Of a DNA stretch of 64,000 nt, positions 59,581 to 64,000 are shown one piece after another. This DNA comes from Plotosus lineatus (taxonomy: Eukaryota; Chordata; Actinopteri; Siluriformes; Plotosidae), in the NCBI GenBank assembly GCA_024760905.1, contig CM045746.1, forward strand, positions 10,672,966 to 10,736,965, written 5' to 3'. Numbering within the stretch: the first letter of the stretch is position 1; each line of letters opens with the position of its first letter. The position numbers and the translations under genes are program-made. The notes beneath the pieces are model-generated. The model was given only the letters and a program-made list of their open reading frames with translations, did no database searches and had not been told where the DNA came from.

Positions 59581-59768
59581 TATATATATATATATTATAT
59601 TATATATCACTATATATACTATATAGTATATATAGAACTATATAGAAGAATATAGATTCTTCTATAATCACCTGAAGAGAGAGGATGTTTCACCACCCCT
59701 CGAAACAGATCTGTAGTGATAAATGGAGTTTCAATAGAAAGTCTTTGTCCTGTCCTTTTATTTTTGTT
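59297..59768. mobile_element. Penelope-like terminus as large inverted repeat around (TA)n
   Basis: Left arm 59384-59478 and right arm 59662-59766 are inverse copies (GACAGGACAAAGACTTTCTA; CTGTTTCGAGGGGTGGTG). The spacer is a (TA)n-rich stretch with TATAGTATA hairpins. It starts with GGATTTTCTGAGTAGATCC as at 8408. Confidence 0.75.
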
Positions 59769-59787
59769 ATATATATATACACACATA

Positions 59788-59880
59788 CTAGTCCTTCTCA
59801 AAAAATTAGCATATTGTGATAAAGTTCATTCTTTTCTGTAATGTACTAATAAAAATTAAACTTTCATAACTTTCATACTC
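59788..59880. mobile_element. Terminal fragment of a Tc1-type element
   Basis: TA-CTAGTCCTTCTCAAAAA and TTAGCATATTGTGATAAAGT are typical of a fish Tc1 terminal repeat. Cut off after about 90 bp by the MITE type F copy. Confidence 0.6.
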
Positions 59881-60361
59881 GTTTAGACTCAGCCTGCACT
59901 GATGTGAATCACCAGCAGAGCAGAGAGATCTCTTTCTTTTCTGGATTCGGGTTTTCATTCATTTTACAACTCTCTTTGCTGAACTGGGTATGCATGGTAG
60001 ATTGCGCCGATCTGAGCAGATAGTTAATTCATCTCTGTGTATGAGATTTGTACCCATGCTAGTAGGCTTACGCTTCTGACCAAAAAATTTGCTTAGGGAT
60101 ACAAACGTCCGCTACACAGTGTAAACACAAAGATGACAGATACGACGTCTTAACACAAGGGTAACACAATATATATAACTGAACTGGGAAAAGGAGGGGC
60201 ACGTTCAGTCTGTCATTTGTAAACAATGGACACAGCGTCATTTCGTCAGCATACTACGTAGGTACATCTAAACTCAAAATTTGACCTTTTTTTTTTGGAA
60301 AAAAATAACCATAAAATCGAAAAAAATGTAAAATGGATGAACGTAAGTTGGGGAGTGTCTG
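59881..60361. mobile_element. 5'-truncated copy of MITE type F
   Basis: Matches 39287-39771 (ACTCAGCCTGCACTGATGTG; CACGTTCAGTCTGTC; end GTAAGTTGGGGAGTGTCTG followed by TA). The left terminal repeat is missing. Confidence 0.85.
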
Positions 60362-60646
60362 TAGTATCCACACTAAGAGGGAGATTTACATTCTACCTGT
60401 TTATGTAGTTTTTTTAAAAGTGGGTATCGTTGTAGTATAATGACAAAAACAACTGCAACGTATTTGAAAGGGATCGGGACTTGATTAAAGAGAATGAGTG
60501 GGTTCGAGGGTAAGAGAAGAAGCATGAGAGAGGAACAAGAAAGAAAAGATTTTTAAAGAGCAGAAACCCGAGTACACTAGAAAGAAAATAATAATGTAAT
60601 GGAACAAAAATAAACCTCTACAGATCAAAACAGATAAACAGACTCT

Positions 60647-60788
60647 CACTCACACACACACCCACACTCACACACTCGCGCACACCCACACTCACATTTC
60701 ATACAGACTCTCACTCACACACACACACACACACACACACGCAAACAAACTCACATACACACACACACGTACACTCATACACACTCCC

Positions 60789-60863
<75 letters not shown>

Positions 60864-60957
60864 CACACACTCTCATGCAGAAACATTCACATGCATTCAC
60901 AATCACACACTCACACTCATGCACACACACTCAGATACATACACACATTTACTCACT

Positions 60958-61003
<46 letters not shown>

Positions 61004-61060
61004 CTTACACACATTCACATACTCCCTCGCATACTCACACACACTCATACAAACACACAA
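60647..61060. repeat. (CA)n/(CT)n rich block
   Basis: CA arrays at 60716-60740, 60833-60861 and 60960-61001, and (TC)n at 60793-60832, mixed with ACTCAC words. Its ORFs are artefacts. Confidence 0.96.
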
Positions 61061-61064
61061 AGAG

Positions 61065-62175
61065 GAACATGTTGAGTCATGAATCACTCCGTTAGATCCT
61101 CACGCCGTTCTTAAAATCATTTATGTGAAGACAATGATTCAAACATTAGCAAGTTATTTGGTTGTACATAACGTCGCACAGTCTGATGGTTTCCTTTAAA
61201 ACACACGACGCTGCCGGTCTCTGTGGTTAAACTCACAACTATTGTTGTTCCAAGAAGATTTTCCACATCGTTCTCCAGGGGTTTTTTCACAATATGTGAC
61301 AAATACTGTTCAAAAGAGATAAACTGCATACTTTAATACACAGACTCTCGAATCAGATATTATGAACCCAGCAACAGCTGAACACTTTTCTAAAGAGAAC
61401 CTGTACTGAATTCGTATTATTGGCTATTTAAAACAATAATGTATAACATTAGCAGTTCCTTCTGGCAACATCAGTCCATGAATTATTTTATTAAATGTGC
61501 ACAAGTGCTGTGACACTGAGTATGCCCAAAGACATGTAGACTTTCTGTCCCAGCCTGGAAGTGATGCAAACTTATTGAATTGGATGGTCTACATCACTGA
61601 CCTGTGAAGTATAACATTATCGTCCAGTTCTGAGCTGCACAAACAAGCGCCAAAATCACAGAAAACATTTCTTTTTGTTTTTAAACCAACTTACGACGCA
61701 AAAGCCGAGTCAGCAAAACGTTAGATACATAAAGATTTTTAGATTCAAAGGCACGCTCATCTCTGGCACCATTCTAGTAACCAGAGTCACTTCACTGTCT
61801 CCACAAGAGACATCAACCCCGCCAAATGTGTTGCTGTCATTTCAAGGAGAAAAAAACAACTGCAAACCACAGTTCAGCATGTCAATAGTACTCCTTGGAA
61901 TAAAATAACTGGTTTTGTGTTTTTTATGGTCATTTATGTTAAAATAATAATTTTCATAACTTAAATGTATTACATGCGTGCACATTATGCTGTACGAGTG
62001 AGCAGTATTGCTACTCTTTACACTAAATATTTTAATTAATTTGAATTTATTTGTAAAAATGTCAAGTGTAGATCATTCAAACAGTGAAATGTTAAAATGA
62101 TTACGTTAATTACTTTATATTGATCTTCCAATAAACATCACTGAATGAAAACTATTGGAAACATGAGACTTTAAC
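61065..62175. other. Intronic DNA without recognisable gene
   Basis: A 70-codon minus-strand ORF (61329-61117) has no recognised domain. Otherwise AT-rich sequence with no exon or element signature. Confidence 0.5.
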
Positions 62176-62177
62176 AA

Positions 62178-62397
62178 ATGTGAGGTGCTCCACCAAATGT
62201 AGGCGCTTGTCACAAGTGACGTATGGTGCTTGTGAGGCAACGCATGGCTAATTCGAACTTCCGATCTTTTAAGTGAGCAAGTGCACATTCACTTGCTCAC
62301 TTGAAAGCTTAACAGACCAGATAAGCCGCGCTTTGTCTCACAAGCACCATACCTCACTTGCGACAAGTGCCTACATTCGATGGGGCACCTCACAAAT
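62178..62397. mobile_element. Fold-back MITE (long near-palindrome)
   Basis: Left arm TGTGAGGTGCTCCACCAAAT ... TTTTAAGTGAGCAAGTG. Right arm is its inverse, CACTTGCTCACTTGAAAGC ... GATGGGGCACCTCACA. Arms of about 100 bp with almost no spacer. No coding capacity. Confidence 0.8.
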
Positions 62398-62786
62398 TTG
62401 CAAAATATCCAGCGCTTGGATACAACATGAATTCATATTTTTATCTACGTCTCTCCCCTGTACTTAATCAATTGGATTGTTTTTCTGAGTGACTTGGATC
62501 AGGCCAAATAACAGGTATGCCTGTTAAAAGAACTTAACACACACCCATTAACCATGTTTTTGCAAAATTTGTTCTCAGCCATAAATAAACCAAACAACAA
62601 TATGCCTGCAATTTCAGTGGCTTCACTGGCCAATATCAGTACTTCTCAAAGCCTTTTGATCCTCAAACTGATTTGTAATTCACAGCCATTTTCAAAAATT
62701 AGGAGTTTTTAAGCAATCAGGATCTTATTTTCTCCTTTAGCTTGAAACACAGGCTGGAAAAAGTAAAACCAGAGACACAGCACACA

Positions 62787-62922
62787 CGCACACGCGCACA
62801 CACACACCATACTTGAGTTAACAACTTCGACACTGCCATAACCAAACCACAGACACAGGACCCCTCACCCCCCCACACACACAAACACACACACAAACAC
62901 ACACACACAGACACACACACAC
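62787..62922. repeat. (CA)n-rich tract beside the first apbb2 exon donor
   Basis: CA runs with CAAACA and CAGACA variants, (TG)n in the transcript, starting about 14 nt downstream of the donor at 62935. Confidence 0.95.
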
Positions 62923-62935
62923 TTTAATCACTGAC

Positions 62936-63880
62936 CTGTGTCCTCTGGCGAGCCCAGAGAGGTGCTGTCCTGAGACAAAGTGGTCCAGCTGGACTCCTCA
63001 TCACTGGCTTGAAGGTTCTGGATGCGATGAAGCGCGCGGTCAGTCTTCGCACCGGTCCGAGGTCTGTCCTTTTTTGTCTCTGGGGAGGACGAGGCTGACG
63101 AGGAGCCAACAGACAGAAGGGGCGTGTCCTCTGGGCTGCGCTGTTTCCCTATAAACGAAGGGCTGATATCTTTCTCTTTCAGCAGTGGAACAGTGACATC
63201 ATAATCCTGCTCACTTGGCTCGTCTAATGAAAGGTCGTCATCATGCGGCTCCAGGAAGAGCTTATCCTTGTGGAGTTGTGGCGACTTCCTGACAAGTTCC
63301 GTTTTCCCCGATAGGATGAGGAGCTCGTCGGAATCCTCCTCAAACGGGTTCGTGATCGAGACCTCGGCTTGATCTTCGTCGTTAAGAAAGGCGCCCATTT
63401 CCTTGTTAGTGGGCTCGTCTGAGTCATCCGGCTCTGTTTGGCTGTCAATGCTTAATTCCAGCTCGTGGTCTGAGTCTGCTGTGATGTTTTCTACACCATC
63501 TTCATTAGTTGTGTTTTTGTTTTGATCTTGCTGCTCAGCTGCTTTGCGTAGCTGATTGGCACCATTTTTTGCCAGCTTTATATTGATAGAATTAGCAGTT
63601 ACAGATGGGGAGGAGGACGACGAGGAGGAGGATGAAGAAGGAGGAAGTACAGCACCATCACCAAGCCCCATGGCGCTCTGCATGCTCATTAGTGCATACT
63701 TCTTGCGACACTTTGGTGGTGTGACCTGGCCTTGATTAACTATATCGCTACTAAGCATCTGGTTGTGGGAGGAGCGTAAAGTAAGGGAAGAGGGTGGAGT
63801 CACTGTAGGTCCATTGCAGTTGGCTGCATCCATTGAAGGGGAGGAGTTATGCAGGGAGGGAATGCAGACTGACATCATGA
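62936..63880 (-). CDS. apbb2: apbb2 first coding exon (N-terminal region of FE65-like adaptor)
   Basis: APBB2 is a cytoplasmic and nuclear adaptor that binds the cytoplasmic tail of amyloid precursor protein. This exon encodes residues 1-314. A pyrimidine-rich acceptor ends CTCACAG just before TC-ATG-ATG, so translation probably starts at 63878 or the next ATG at 63875. The donor is ACAG/GTCAGTG. Diagnostic APBB2 segments are LRSSHNQ (residues 35-41) and TPPKCRKKYAL (53-63). A run of ten Ser (81-90) is encoded by a TCN microsatellite. Residues about 126-190 are strongly acidic and contain NPFEE and DSDELL, which resemble an EH-domain ligand and an acidic dileucine motif (by eye only). The frame continues into the WW exon through a split Asp codon. 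Teleosts can have two apbb2 copies, and I cannot say which this is. The open frame continues upstream of the acceptor to 63989, but that part is intron-like. Confidence 0.93.
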
Positions 63881-64000
63881 CTGTGAGTGAGAGGTAAAAC
63901 AAACACACCATAGCACGGTACTGCAAGAGACTATAAACTTTTAATAGAGCTTTACACAAGATTACATCATTCTTCACTGATATAAGCAAAACAAAGAAAA
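63881..64000 (-). other. apbb2: apbb2 intron upstream of first coding exon
   Basis: Pyrimidine-rich DNA leading to the acceptor at 63881-63883. The non-coding 5' exon and promoter are not in the window. Confidence 0.7.

Noticed and set aside
61117..61329. 70-codon minus ORF starting MQFISFEQYLSH as an apbb2 exon
   Set aside because: Not similar to known FE65 sequence, and the flanking exons already join in phase without it.

Overview
The window is vertebrate nuclear DNA, almost certainly from a ray-finned (teleost-like) fish. It combines a split vertebrate gene with fish-type repeats: a Rex3 LINE, Expander-like RTE LINEs, V-SINE-type tRNA-derived SINEs, Tc1/mariner, pogo/Tigger and hAT DNA transposons, a Penelope-like element, and very many (CA)n, (TA)n and (GA)n tracts. 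The species cannot be told from the sequence.

The only host gene I can support is apbb2 (FE65-like 1, an amyloid-precursor-protein adaptor) on the minus strand. Seven coding exons were found: 63880-62936 (start codon, acidic N-terminal region), 40897-40680 (WW domain), 40475-40281 (Ser-rich linker), 25127-25042, 24660-24600, 14167-14021 and 13903-13776 (the first two thirds of PTB1). All have AG/GT splice borders and compatible phases, giving about 592 codons in one frame. The 5' non-coding exon and the exons for the rest of PTB1 and PTB2 were not found and presumably lie outside. Nearly everything else is intronic, in introns of 22.0, 0.2, 15.2, 0.4, 10.4 and 0.1 kb, plus the open intron at the left edge.

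Layout. 0.9-5.2 kb: an internally deleted pogo element interrupted by a nearly intact LINE (11-bp target duplication) and a SINE. 6.5-9.8 kb: Tigger-like MITEs, a solo LTR, a Penelope-like terminal hairpin and an RTE 5' fragment. 13.1-14.2 kb: a SINE and two apbb2 exons. 14.3-18.8 kb: a decayed LINE with a C-terminal zinc finger, split by 1.4 kb of unknown DNA. 18.8-27.4 kb: SINEs, two exons, a Tc1 relic. 28.5-36.7 kb: a hAT element filled with nested insertions (another hAT relic, a truncated LINE, duplicated MITE DNA, an RTE LINE). 38.2-41.9 kb: a V-SINE, nested TA-flanked MITEs, two exons, and a tandem duplication whose copies each caught a different transposon. 42.5-44.8 kb: a Tc1 element inside a hAT element. 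47.1-48.6 kb: a second Tc1 element, inside a microsatellite. 48.8-55.9 kb: Tigger-like elements nested in one another and a full-length but broken Rex3. 56-60.4 kb: Penelope GIY-YIG remnant, (TA)n arrays, a hAT-like relic and further MITEs. 60.6-62.9 kb: CA/CT-rich intron with a fold-back MITE.

I see no operon-like or undescribed multi-gene system. The most notable signals are a SINE family with two alternative 3' tails, one of them resembling fused ends of an RTE LINE; (TG/CA)n repeats beside most apbb2 splice sites; and repeated association of TA-targeting elements with (TA)n(CA)n microsatellites. All family assignments are by eye and were not checked by database search.
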